From NCBI GenBank assembly GCA_964583865.1, contig CAZOXZ010000081.1:1-11837 (forward strand): 11,837 bases of DNA, given 5' to 3'. The notes under the pieces are model-generated. The model saw only the letters and a program-made list of their open reading frames with translations, was not told where the DNA came from and searched no databases. The position numbers and the translations under genes were made by a program. Shown here in pieces: positions 1 through 7,132 of the stretch. Numbering within the stretch: position 1 is the stretch's first letter; each line of letters starts with the position of its first letter. The stretch is from DASSBG01 sp964583865 (GTDB lineage Bacteria > Pseudomonadota > Gammaproteobacteria > Xanthomonadales > Rhodanobacteraceae).

Positions 1-250
1 TGTTGCCCTGGTTGTCGCCGTGGCGCATGCGCCCGTCCAGCATGTAGGTGACGGTTTCGAAGCCGCGGTGCGGGTGCTCGGGAAAGCCGGCGACGTAGTC
101 CTCGGGTTTGTCGGTGCCGAACTCGTCCAGCAGCAGGAAGGGGTCGAGCATGCCCAGCGCAGGCTGGCCGATGACGCGAGTCAGCTTGACGCCGGCACCA
201 TCGGATGTGGGCATGCCGCGGACGCGTTGGGTAACTTGACGAGTGGTCAT
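1..250 (-). CDS. Pirin family protein, N-terminal part (runs off the window)
   Basis: The first 83 residues of a pirin-family cupin protein are visible; the rest lies beyond base 1. The protein opens MTTRQVTQRV and contains LDPFLLLDEFG (residues 35-45), then GFPEHPHRGFETVTYML (55-71), the signature of the N-terminal cupin barrel. His59 and His61 correspond to the first two metal ligands of pirins; the other ligands would lie outside the window. Family members bind Fe or another metal in the cytoplasm. Some, such as E. coli YhhW, have quercetin 2,3-dioxygenase activity, and others act in redox sensing, so the exact role here is open. The start is supported by GAGG about 7 nt upstream of the ATG. 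The gene lies 130 bp downstream of an MFS exporter on the same strand, with a hairpin between them, so it probably has its own promoter. Confidence 0.93.
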   Translation of the reverse strand, partial: MTTRQVTQRVRGMPTSDGAGVKLTRVIGQPALGMLDPFLLLDEFGTDKPEDYVAGFPEHPHRGFETVTYMLDGRMRHGDNQGN

Positions 251-315
251 GGTCTTGCCTCGCATGAATGAGTCTGCAATACAGTATGCGGGCATTTTTC
301 AGCCAAACCAGCCGG

Positions 316-336
316 AAAAATGGAACACAGTGTTCC
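316..336 (-). terminator. Palindrome with T-run: weak intrinsic terminator or operator
   Basis: Bases 322-336 (GGAACACAGTGTTCC) form a perfect 7+1+7 inverted repeat. Read on the minus strand the stem is followed by ATTTTT (321-316), the layout of a small rho-independent terminator 45 bases beyond the MFS stop codon. The stem is short and only moderately GC-rich, so it may be inefficient. Because it also lies 72-86 bases upstream of the pirin start codon and is perfectly symmetric, it could instead be a repressor operator for pirin. The sequence alone does not decide between the two. Confidence 0.45.
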
Positions 337-380
337 GTTCGAGGACGCCTCCGGGTTGATTGCGATCGGCCCTGACAGAA

Positions 381-1871
381 TCAGCTTGAGTCCGTGACGT
401 GCTGATGACTGCGCTGGCGCAGGTCGAGGAAGGCAAAGAACAAGGCGATCACCACGATAACGGCGATGACGCCCAATCCTGCGATGGTAGCCAGATCCCA
501 GTTGGCGGCCTGCTGGGTGGCGAACACGGTGGCGGTGATCATGGCGATGCCGACCGAGGTGCCGATGCGCTGGCCGGTTTGCATGACCGCACCGGAACTG
601 CCGCCGTAGTCGATGGGGACATCGGCGAGGGTCAGTGTCTGGTTGGGGCTGATGATGGATCCCTGGGCGATGCCGATGAACGACAAGGCCAGCACCAGCC
701 ACCAGATGCTGATCAGTCCCATGCCGTGCAGCCACACCACCGTGCAGCTCAAGCCCAGGCCGAACAAGGCCAGCAGCAAACCGCCGATGACGACCTTCCG
801 GCCCCAGCGGTGCACGCGTTTGCCGGCCCAGTGCGCGGCCATGGCGGAGAGCAGCGCAGATGGCACCCCGAACAGGCCCGATTGCAGCGCGCTCATGTCG
901 TAACCGATCTGCACGTACAGCGCCACCAGCACCCAGACGCTGGTCATGCCCAGAAAGTACAGCGTCATGATGATGCTGCCGTTGCGGAAGCTCGGGGTGC
1001 GGAAGATATTCAGGTCGACCATGGGACTGCAACCGGTGCCGGCGTACCAGCGCTCCCAGCGCAACCACAACCAGGCCAACACGGCGCTGGCCGGTAACAG
1101 CAGCCAATCGATCGCGTTTCGCTCGGTTTGCACAAACGGCAAAAGTACCGCCAACACGGCCAGACCAAGCAACAGCGCGCCCACTGGATCCAGCGAGGAC
1201 AGGTTGGCGCGCCACTTGCCGCTGTGTGGCAGGGTATGCGGCTTGCCCTTGCCCGGCGCGCGGAACAACGGCTTGGGAAACCAGATCAGCCCCAGCACCA
1301 AAGCCAGGATACCGAAAGGGACGTTGATCAGAAATGTAAGTCGCCAGCCCAGTGCTGTGCCACCAAACTCGATGAGCAGGCCGCCCAGTACCGGCCCGAT
1401 GGCCACCGAGATACCCACGGCCGTGCCGAGAAAGCCGAAGGCCCGGCCGCGTTCATTGCCGCGGAAATGGTGCTGGATCATGCCCAGGGCCTGCGGGCTG
1501 AGAAACCCCGAGCCGACGCCCTGCAAAAAGCGCGCGGCGTTCAACCAATCGACATCCGGAGCCAGGCCGGCGGCAATGGCCGATGCCGTGAAAATGCCCA
1601 CGCCGACCAGGAAGAAACCGCCACGGCCCATGAGATCGCCGGCGCGCCCGGCCGCCACCAGCACCACGCCGAAGGTGAGCGCATAGCCGGACAGCACCCA
1701 CTGAATGTCCGACACCGAGGCGTGCAATGCCTGCTGGATGGATGGCAAGGCGACATTGACGATGCTGACGTTCACCAGCGACATGAAGATCGCTGTCAAC
1801 AGTACCGCCAGAATGCGCCAGCGGTGGCCACTGGCTCGGGAGTCTGCTGGTGCGGGTACTGCTGACTGCAT
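381..1871 (-). CDS. MFS multidrug exporter, DHA2 (EmrB/QacA-like) family
   Basis: A 496-residue inner-membrane proton/drug antiporter of the 14-TM DHA2 type; the length is typical. The first TM carries the family motif in altered form, LVNVSIVNVALP (32-43). The cytoplasmic loop motif GRAGDLMGRGGFF follows at 75-87 and the antiporter motif around GISVAIGPVLGGLL at about 153-166. Multiple hydrophobic segments continue to residue ~485, ending in a short polar tail (RSHQHVTDSS). The usual Asp in the first motif is Asn34 here. The ATG at 1871 was chosen because AGGA lies 5 nt upstream; the frame stays open further upstream (to 1982), but that stretch is Arg/Pro-rich and unlike the family. No EmrA-type membrane-fusion partner is adjacent, so it may work alone across the inner membrane. 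The substrate cannot be inferred. Confidence 0.93.
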   Translation of the reverse strand: MQSAVPAPADSRASGHRWRILAVLLTAIFMSLVNVSIVNVALPSIQQALHASVSDIQWVLSGYALTFGVVLVAAGRAGDLMGRGGFFLVGVGIFTASAIAAGLAPDVDWLNAARFLQGVGSGFLSPQALGMIQHHFRGNERGRAFGFLGTAVGISVAIGPVLGGLLIEFGGTALGWRLTFLINVPFGILALVLGLIWFPKPLFRAPGKGKPHTLPHSGKWRANLSSLDPVGALLLGLAVLAVLLPFVQTERNAIDWLLLPASAVLAWLWLRWERWYAGTGCSPMVDLNIFRTPSFRNGSIIMTLYFLGMTSVWVLVALYVQIGYDMSALQSGLFGVPSALLSAMAAHWAGKRVHRWGRKVVIGGLLLALFGLGLSCTVVWLHGMGLISIWWLVLALSFIGIAQGSIISPNQTLTLADVPIDYGGSSGAVMQTGQRIGTSVGIAMITATVFATQQAANWDLATIAGLGVIAVIVVIALFFAFLDLRQRSHQHVTDSS

Positions 1872-2057
1872 GATTGTCCTGGGTGGGCGGAGGCAAGGTT
1901 GGCCGGGTGCCTGTTGTATCACGCATCGCGCAGCGGGTTTGTCTTCCGGTTCGACGCGCCTCTTGCCGCCGCAACCCGGCATTCAGCGTCTTGGGAAGCC
2001 GTGTCCGGCTGTTTGACCAAAGGCACTGGACCGGTCCCGGCGCCCGAATCCCCGCCT

Positions 2058-3467
2058 TCAAACCACCTTGCCGGGGTTCATGATGCCGTCGGGGTCGAGC
2101 GCTTGTTTGATGCGGCGCATGAGATCGACGGCAAGCTCGCCCTTGTAGTGCGGCAGGGCATCGCGTTTCAGCTGGCCGATACCGTGCTCGGCGCTGATGG
2201 AGCCGTCCACGGCGTGTACGTGGTCGTGGACCAGGCGATACACGGCATCTTGCCGTGCCAGCAGTTTTTCTTCGGGCCAGTCCGGGCCGCCGGCCACGTT
2301 GTAATGCAGGTTGCCGTCGCCGAGATGGCCGAAGATGATGTGCTGGACGCCCGGAAAATCTTGTTGCAATGCCGCGTTGGTGTCGCGCACGAAGCTGGCC
2401 ATGGCCGATACCGGCACGGAGATGTCGTGTTTGATGGCCTTGCCCAGTTCTTTTTCCGCCAGCGGAATGGATTCGCGCAGATGCCACAAGGCATGGCTCT
2501 GGGCCATGGCGCCGGCGATGACGGCATCTTGCACCAGGTCGTCCTCGATGGCCTGGCCCAGCACAGCCTCGAAGCGCTCCCGTGCATGGTCCTCGGACTC
2601 GGCGTCCGACAACTCCAGCAGCGCGAACCACGGCAGTCCGGCCGATTCATCGGTGAACGGCAGGGCCTGCTGCGGAAAGAAGCGGTGCACGGTGTCCAGG
2701 CAAAACTTCGACATCAGCTCGAAGCCGGTCAACAGCGGCCCGAAGCCGTTGCGAGCCCGTTGCAACATGGCCACGGCGTCATCCAGCGAGGCCAGTGCCA
2801 GCAATGCCGTGCAGCGTGCCGCGGGCTGCGGGAACAGCTTCAGCGTGGCGGCCGTGATCACGCCCAGCGTACCTTCGCTGCCGATGTAGAGGTCACGCAG
2901 ACTGTAGCCGGTATTGTCCTTGCGCAGACCGCGCAGGCCATCCCACACCTGGCCTTGCGCTGTCACCACTTCCAGCCCCAATGCCAGCTCGCGCATGTTG
3001 CCGTAGCGCAGCACCTGCGTGCCGCCGGCATTGGTGGCCAGGTTGCCGCCGATGGTGCAGCTGCCCTCGGCTGCCAGGCTCAACGGAAACAGGCGGCCAG
3101 CCTCGGCCGCGGCCTGTTGCACGGCCTGCAGCACGCAACCGGCCTCGGCGACCAGGGTGTTGTTGTCGCTGTCGATGTGGCGAATGCGGTTCAGGCGCTG
3201 CAGGGACAGCAGCACGGCCCGGCCGGAATCGTCCGGCGTGGCACCACCGCACAGACTGGTGTTGCCACCTTGCGGCACGATGGGGATGCTTCTGGACGCG
3301 CAATAGCGAACCACCTCGGCCACTTCCGCCGTGCTGCCCGGCCGCACCACGGCGAGAGCCTTGCCGTGGTAACGCTCGCGCCAGTCATGCACGAAAGCTT
3401 CGGTGTCGTCGCCAACCAGCACCTGCGCATTGCCGACGCGCTGGCGAAGGGCATCGAGATGATTCAT
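2058..3467 (-). CDS. FAD-linked D-2-hydroxyacid dehydrogenase (D-2-hydroxyglutarate/D-lactate/glycolate type)
   Basis: A 469-residue flavoprotein with an N-terminal PCMH-type FAD-binding domain and a C-terminal FAD-oxidase domain. FAD-site motifs are PQGGNTSLCGG (65-75), NAGGTQVLRYGN (146-157) and GSEGTLGVITAATLKLFP (197-214). In the C-terminal half, KHDISVPVS (346-354), GHLGDGNLHYN (380-390) and SAEHGIG (425-431) place His381, His388 and Glu427 as the likely metal and substrate site of the D-2-hydroxyglutarate dehydrogenase group. The protein ends in the usual NPGK. It oxidises a D-2-hydroxyacid to the 2-oxoacid and probably passes electrons to an electron-transfer protein or the quinone pool. 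The subfamily resemblance, especially around residues 65-90, is closest to D-2-hydroxyglutarate dehydrogenase, but D-lactate or glycolate remain possible. The ATG at 3467 begins MNHLDALRQRVG, the expected N-terminus, although its ribosome-binding site is weak. It lies 70 bp downstream of ispB on the same strand. Confidence 0.93.
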   Translation of the reverse strand: MNHLDALRQRVGNAQVLVGDDTEAFVHDWRERYHGKALAVVRPGSTAEVAEVVRYCASRSIPIVPQGGNTSLCGGATPDDSGRAVLLSLQRLNRIRHIDSDNNTLVAEAGCVLQAVQQAAAEAGRLFPLSLAAEGSCTIGGNLATNAGGTQVLRYGNMRELALGLEVVTAQGQVWDGLRGLRKDNTGYSLRDLYIGSEGTLGVITAATLKLFPQPAARCTALLALASLDDAVAMLQRARNGFGPLLTGFELMSKFCLDTVHRFFPQQALPFTDESAGLPWFALLELSDAESEDHARERFEAVLGQAIEDDLVQDAVIAGAMAQSHALWHLRESIPLAEKELGKAIKHDISVPVSAMASFVRDTNAALQQDFPGVQHIIFGHLGDGNLHYNVAGGPDWPEEKLLARQDAVYRLVHDHVHAVDGSISAEHGIGQLKRDALPHYKGELAVDLMRRIKQALDPDGIMNPGKVV

Positions 3468-3498
3468 GGGGCAATCAGTTGCAGCGACAGGGCTGCTG

Positions 3499-3504
3499 AT
3501 TGTA
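3499..3504 (-). promoter_or_regulatory. Possible -10 box for the flavoprotein gene
   Basis: The minus strand reads TACAAT here, one mismatch from the -10 consensus, about 32 bases upstream of the flavoprotein ATG. No convincing -35 hexamer sits at 16-18 bp. The 70-bp gap to ispB is compatible either with a separate promoter or with co-transcription from ispB. Confidence 0.3.
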
Positions 3505-3537
3505 CCGCCGTCATCGGGAGGCGGATGCCGGTTCAGG

Positions 3538-4542
3538 TCAATAGCGCCGCTGCAAGGCGTACTCGGCCAGGGCTTCCAGGGCATCGCGTTGTGGCGAGGC
3601 GGGCAGTACGGACAGCGCGTCCACGGCGCGCTCGGCGTATCGGTGCGCGATGCTTCGGGTACGCTCCAGTGCCCGGCCACCCTTGATCGCGGCGATGATG
3701 CGCGGCAAGGCCTCGATATCGGCATGTTCGATGGCATGACGCAACATGCGTGCGGTGGTCTTGCCGGCTTCGGCCATGGTGAGAATCAGGGGCAGGGTCG
3801 GCTTGCCTTCGGCCAGGTCATCACCGATGTTCTTGCCCAGGGTGTCGCTGTCGGCGGTGTAGTCCAGCAGATCGTCGGCGATCTGGAAGGCATAGCCCAA
3901 TTGCATGCCGTAACGGCGCAATGACTGGATCTTGTCCTCCGGCAGGGCGGCCAGCACACCGGCCAGCTCTGTTGCCGCGGCAAACAGCACGGCGGTCTTG
4001 CGCTGGATGACGTCCAGGTAGGCCTGCTCGTTGACATCCGCCTTGCCGATGTTCAGCAGTTGCAGCACCTCGCCTTCAGCGATGGTGTTGGTCGTATTGG
4101 CCAGGATGCGCATGATGCGCATGGAATCCAGCTCCACCATCAGCTGGAAAGCGCGCGAATACAGGAAGTCGCCCACCAGTACGCTGGCCGAATTGCCCCA
4201 CAGCGCATTGGCCGTGGCGCGGCCGCGGCGCAGGCCGGACTCATCCACTACGTCATCGTGCAGCAGGGTCGAGGTGTGGATGAACTCGATGACGGTCGCC
4301 AGCTTGATGTGCTTGTCGCCTTCGTAGCCGGCAGCACGGGCGGTCAGCACATGCAGGCGCGGACGCAGGCGCTTGCCGCCACTGCTGATGATGTGGTCGG
4401 CAATGCGGGCGATGAGAACGACGTTGGAGTCCAGGCTGTCGCGGATCAGGGCGTCCACATGCGCCATGTCGTCGGCAGCCAGCTGGCGCACATTGGCGGT
4501 CGACAGGGCCTCCGGCTCGCTGTTGGCGGAAAGCGTGTTCAT
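3538..4542 (-). CDS. ispB: Polyprenyl (octaprenyl) diphosphate synthase
   Basis: A 334-residue trans-polyprenyl diphosphate synthase that extends farnesyl diphosphate with isopentenyl diphosphate units to make the ubiquinone side chain. The family markers are all in place: GGKRLRP (55-61), the first Asp-rich motif LLHDDVVDESGLRRG (94-108, with Asp96, Asp97 and Asp100 binding Mg2+), the KT pair at 182-183, and the second Asp-rich motif QIADDLLDY (220-228) followed by GKNIGDDLAEGKPTLP (236-251). Length matches E. coli IspB. An eight-unit product (Q8) is expected if the host is a Xanthomonadales member; the sequence does not prove chain length. The ATG at 4542 is preferred over an in-frame TTG at 4569 because that TTG overlaps a perfect -10 box. 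It is divergent from the YajR-like transporter and probably the first gene of the leftward unit. Confidence 0.95.
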   Translation of the reverse strand: MNTLSANSEPEALSTANVRQLAADDMAHVDALIRDSLDSNVVLIARIADHIISSGGKRLRPRLHVLTARAAGYEGDKHIKLATVIEFIHTSTLLHDDVVDESGLRRGRATANALWGNSASVLVGDFLYSRAFQLMVELDSMRIMRILANTTNTIAEGEVLQLLNIGKADVNEQAYLDVIQRKTAVLFAAATELAGVLAALPEDKIQSLRRYGMQLGYAFQIADDLLDYTADSDTLGKNIGDDLAEGKPTLPLILTMAEAGKTTARMLRHAIEHADIEALPRIIAAIKGGRALERTRSIAHRYAERAVDALSVLPASPQRDALEALAEYALQRRY

Positions 4543-4568
4543 GGGCTTGCGTTGATGAGACAGTGCCA

Positions 4569-4574
4569 ATTATA
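4569..4574 (-). promoter_or_regulatory. -10 box of the ispB promoter
   Basis: The minus strand reads a perfect TATAAT. Transcription would begin about 20 bases upstream of the ispB ATG at 4542, giving a very short leader. No good -35 hexamer is seen at the normal distance, so strength may depend on an activator or on the -10 alone. Confidence 0.5.
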
Positions 4575-4661
4575 CGGCGCAATGCCGGCAATGGCTTGTC
4601 CCGGCATGCCGATTTGAGCCCACATGATGCAGGTCAGGGCCGGAAATCGTGGGTGGCAACT

Positions 4662-4667
4662 TATAAT
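4662..4667 (+). promoter_or_regulatory. -10 box of the YajR-like transporter promoter
   Basis: A perfect TATAAT on the plus strand, 22 bases upstream of the ATG at 4690, faces away from the ispB promoter box 88 bases to the left. A start near 4674 would leave a leader of roughly 16 nt without a clear Shine-Dalgarno sequence. The -35 region is not recognisable. Confidence 0.45.
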
Positions 4668-4689
4668 GGCGCTTTTGCCGTCGCGCTCC

Positions 4690-5889
4690 ATGACCCGACT
4701 GACCCGCTCCGAACTGACGACTTCCCTGGCGCTGTCTGGCGTGGTGGGCCTGCGCATGTTCGGCTTGTTCCTGATTTTTCCGGTATTTTCCGTGTACGCG
4801 GCAAAGTTGCCGGACGCCACGCCCGTCCTGGTGGGGCTGGCCATCGGCATCTACGGCTTCAGCCAGATGTTGATGCAGGTGCCCATGGGCTGGCTATCCG
4901 ACCGCATCGGTCGTCGGGCCACCATCTCACTCGGCCTGGCGATTTTTGCCCTCGGCAGTGCCTGGGCGGCATTGGCATCGGGCCTGATCGGCATCATCGT
5001 CGGGCGGGCCTTGCAGGGGCTGGGCGCCGTGTCTGGTGCCAGCCAGGCGCTGGCCGCGGACCACTCGCACGATGACAACCGCAACAAGGTCATGGCCATC
5101 ATCGGCATCGGCATCGGCCTGGCGTTCGTGCTGGCGATGGTGCTGAGTGCGCCGTTGGCCGGTCGTTTCGGACTCTCCGGACTGTTCGGCCTGACGGCCA
5201 TCCTGGCGGTGCTGGCGATCATCTTCCTGTGGTGGATCGTGCCGCCGCCGCAGCAGCGCGAGCCGCGTGCGACGCACTGGCGCGCCGTGCTGCGCATGAT
5301 TACCAGCGGGCGCCTGCTGGTTCTCAATGGCTCGGTGTTTGTCATGCACGGGCTGATGACGGCCTGTTTTGTGGCCATGCCCATGCTGATCGTGCGCGAT
5401 GCGAACATGGCGCTGGATGACCAGTGGCTGCTGTACCTGCCGGTAATGTTGCTGTCGGCCCTGGTCATGGGCGGCCTGCTGCGGCACGTGCAAAGCCTGG
5501 CCGCGTCGCTGCGGTTGATCGTGGTGTGTGCCCTGGTCCTGGGGCTGGCATTGCTGGCCTTTGCCGGCGGCAGCCTGACCGGCTGGCTGGTGTGGCTGGG
5601 TGCACTGTTGTTCTTCACGGCATTCAACCTGCTGGAGGCGACCCTGCCGGGCCTGGTGTCGCGGTTGGCGCCCGGCCACATGCGCGGCGCGGCCATGGGT
5701 GCCTACGCGACATGCCAGTTTGCCGGTGCCGGCGTGGGCGGAGTGGCCGGTGGCGCGGCGCTGCAGCATTTCGGCATTTCCGGCCTGTTCCTGGCCGCCG
5801 CACTGCTGGCGGGTGTCTGGTTGCTGTTGCTGTTGTGGGGGCGCGGCGTGGTGCTGGCGGGCGTGCCGGACAGAGCCGCGACGGTGTAG
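4690..5889 (+). CDS. YajR-like MFS transporter without the C-terminal YAM domain
   Basis: A 399-residue, 12-TM-type major facilitator of the inner membrane. The N-terminus aligns well by eye with E. coli YajR as I recall it (ELTTSLALSGVVGLRMFGLF against ERRATWGLGTVFSLRMLGMF), supporting the ATG at 4690 over upstream ATGs at 4624 and 4666. The loop motif QVPMGWLSDRIGRRATI (63-79) is intact and is followed by GRALQGLGAVSGASQAL (105-121). The family's second-half motif appears as FNLLEATLPGLVSRLAPGHMRGAAMGAYATCQFAGAG in pieces from about residue 314. It stops soon after the last TM, whereas E. coli YajR (about 454 residues) continues into a soluble ferredoxin-like YAM domain. Substrate unknown. 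It lies 102 bp upstream of ssb in the same orientation; Pseudomonas aeruginosa has the same MFS-ssb pair. Confidence 0.9.
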   Translation: MTRLTRSELTTSLALSGVVGLRMFGLFLIFPVFSVYAAKLPDATPVLVGLAIGIYGFSQMLMQVPMGWLSDRIGRRATISLGLAIFALGSAWAALASGLIGIIVGRALQGLGAVSGASQALAADHSHDDNRNKVMAIIGIGIGLAFVLAMVLSAPLAGRFGLSGLFGLTAILAVLAIIFLWWIVPPPQQREPRATHWRAVLRMITSGRLLVLNGSVFVMHGLMTACFVAMPMLIVRDANMALDDQWLLYLPVMLLSALVMGGLLRHVQSLAASLRLIVVCALVLGLALLAFAGGSLTGWLVWLGALLFFTAFNLLEATLPGLVSRLAPGHMRGAAMGAYATCQFAGAGVGGVAGGAALQHFGISGLFLAAALLAGVWLLLLLWGRGVVLAGVPDRAATV

Positions 5890-5943
5890 GCCAAACCCTA
5901 CGCCGAATCGGCACAATTGCCGACTTCCGGCGATCCGTCACTG

Positions 5944-5952
5944 TGCTAGCAT
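5944..5952 (+). promoter_or_regulatory. Possible extended -10 promoter of ssb
   Basis: TGCTAGCAT fits an extended -10 (TGn followed by TAGCAT, four of six to consensus), 39 bases before the ssb ATG. A poor -35 candidate, TTCCGG at 5925-5930, sits 16 bp upstream. It would let ssb be transcribed independently of the transporter gene. Confidence 0.35.
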
Positions 5953-5991
5953 CCGTTTTCCATCACGCATTACAGCAAGCGAGGCAAGGTC

Positions 5992-6516
5992 ATGGCACGT
6001 GGCGTAAACAAAGTCATTCTCGTCGGCAATCTCGGCGCCGACCCGGAGAAACGCTCCACCCAGAGCGGCATGACCATCACCAGCTTGAGCGTGGCCACCA
6101 ACCGGCAATGGCGGGACAAGCAGACCGGCGAGCAGAAGGACCACACCGAGTGGCACCGCGTCAAGCTGTTCGGCCGCCTCGGCGACATCGCCGCCGATTA
6201 CCTCACCAAGGGCAGTCAGGTGTACATCGAAGGCCGCATCCAGACGGACAAGGTCCAAGGCAACGATGGCCAGACCCGCTACTTCACGGACATCATCGCC
6301 AATGAAATGCAGATGCTCGGCGGGCGTGATCAGGGCGGCGGCTCCCGTGGCAGTTACGGTGGTGGCGGTAGCAGCTATCAGCAAGGCGGTGGTGGTTATC
6401 AGCAGGGCGGTGGTTATCAGCAGGGCGGCGCATCGCAGCCGGCACAACAGCCTGCGGCCCCACCAGTCCAAAGCGGCGGTGGCGGCGGTTTCGAGGACGA
6501 CGAGATCCCGTTCTGA
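5992..6516 (+). CDS. ssb: Single-stranded DNA-binding protein
   Basis: A 174-residue SSB that coats single-stranded DNA during replication, repair and recombination. Residues 1-110 are the OB-fold: GVNKVILVGNLGADPE (4-19), EWHRVKLFG (53-61) and KGSQVYIEG (73-81). DNA-stacking aromatics Trp40, Trp54 and Phe60 of the E. coli protein are conserved, but the position of Trp88 is Val. Residues 111-167 form a Gly/Gln/Tyr-rich disordered linker with YQQGG repeats. The last residues EDDEIPF are the acidic tip that recruits partner proteins. GAGGCAAGG just before the ATG serves as ribosome-binding site. The length is close to the 178 residues of E. coli SSB. The gene follows the YajR-like transporter and precedes the cyclotransferase gene. 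Confidence 0.98.
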   Translation: MARGVNKVILVGNLGADPEKRSTQSGMTITSLSVATNRQWRDKQTGEQKDHTEWHRVKLFGRLGDIAADYLTKGSQVYIEGRIQTDKVQGNDGQTRYFTDIIANEMQMLGGRDQGGGSRGSYGGGGSSYQQGGGGYQQGGGYQQGGASQPAQQPAAPPVQSGGGGGFEDDEIPF

Positions 6517-6530
6517 GTTGCACCGTGAGC

Positions 6531-6573
6531 CTGGGTGGAATGGACGGTACATGTTGGTGCGGTGTCCACCCGG
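6531..6573 (+). other. Inverted repeat downstream of ssb
   Basis: GGGTGGA (6533-6539) pairs perfectly with TCCACCC (6565-6571), and one G-T and one C-G pair extend the stem to nine. The loop is 25 bases. No T-run follows, so it is not a standard intrinsic terminator. It may stabilise the ssb mRNA 3' end or do nothing. Confidence 0.3.
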
Positions 6574-6640
6574 TGCATGCTGGGCAAGTGTCCTGCGTTG
6601 TGTCCCGTGACGGTGTCGTGGCCATGGTGAGATGCTGACC

Positions 6641-7132
6641 ATGCGCTATTTTGCCTATGGTTCCAACATGTCGACGCCGCGATTGCGCGCGCGCTTGCCG
6701 CGAGCACAGCGGCTGGCAACGGCCAGGCTGCCGGGTTACCGCTTGACCTTTGCCAAGCGCGGCGCGGATGGTTCCGGCAAGTGCGATGCCGAGGCCACCG
6801 GTCAGGCAACGGATGTGGTGTACGGCGTGCTCTGGGAACTTGCAGCCGATGATGGCGCCATCCTCGATCGCATCGAGGGCCGTGGCCATGGCTACGAGCG
6901 CCGGCAAGTGACCTTGCAGGATGCTGACGGCGAGAACGTCGAGGCTTTTCTGTACGTGGCCACGGATATCGACCGCGACTTGCCGCCGTATGCCTGGTAT
7001 CGCGAGCATGTTTTGCGTGGCGCCCGTGAGCACGGCCTGCCGGCTGGCTACATTCAAGGGATCGAGGCCGTACCGACCATCACCGATCCGGATACCACAC
7101 GCTGCGCACGCGAGCTGGCGATTTACGCCTGA
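6641..7132 (+). CDS. Gamma-glutamylcyclotransferase-like (AIG2/GGCT fold) protein
   Basis: A 163-residue protein of the gamma-glutamylcyclotransferase fold. Members release 5-oxoproline from gamma-glutamyl amino acids or related amines in the cytoplasm. The substrate-binding N-terminus YFAYGSNM (3-10) is intact, and Glu79 in LDRIEGRGHGYERRQV (75-90) matches the catalytic acid region of the family. VYGVLWEL (60-67) and VEAFLYVA (100-107) give the core strands. The ATG at 6641 is chosen over the one at 6632 because GGTGAG lies at a workable distance only for 6641. It is 124 bp downstream of ssb. Its stop codon overlaps the region of a detached RND gene end on the other strand (7123-7211), so it was probably once directly convergent with the RND gene. 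The true substrate is not determined. Confidence 0.87.
   Translation: MRYFAYGSNMSTPRLRARLPRAQRLATARLPGYRLTFAKRGADGSGKCDAEATGQATDVVYGVLWELAADDGAILDRIEGRGHGYERRQVTLQDADGENVEAFLYVATDIDRDLPPYAWYREHVLRGAREHGLPAGYIQGIEAVPTITDPDTTRCARELAIYA

Noticed and set aside
2028..2037. GGACCGGTCC palindrome downstream of the flavoprotein gene
   Set aside because: A 10-bp palindrome is expected by chance in GC-rich DNA; it has no loop, no T-run and no nearby clear promoter. The rest of the gap 1872-2057 shows only a weak GATACA-type -10 candidate.
1899..3686. A 595-codon open frame on the plus strand, antisense to the flavoprotein gene
   Set aside because: It is a shadow of a GC-rich gene: composition is Gln/His/Arg/Ala-heavy with no recognisable motif, while the minus strand encodes a full family-matching flavoprotein.
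6632..6634. Upstream ATG for the cyclotransferase gene
   Set aside because: GGTGAG directly abuts it, leaving no room for ribosome spacing; the ATG at 6641 gives the family's usual start just before YFAYGSNM.
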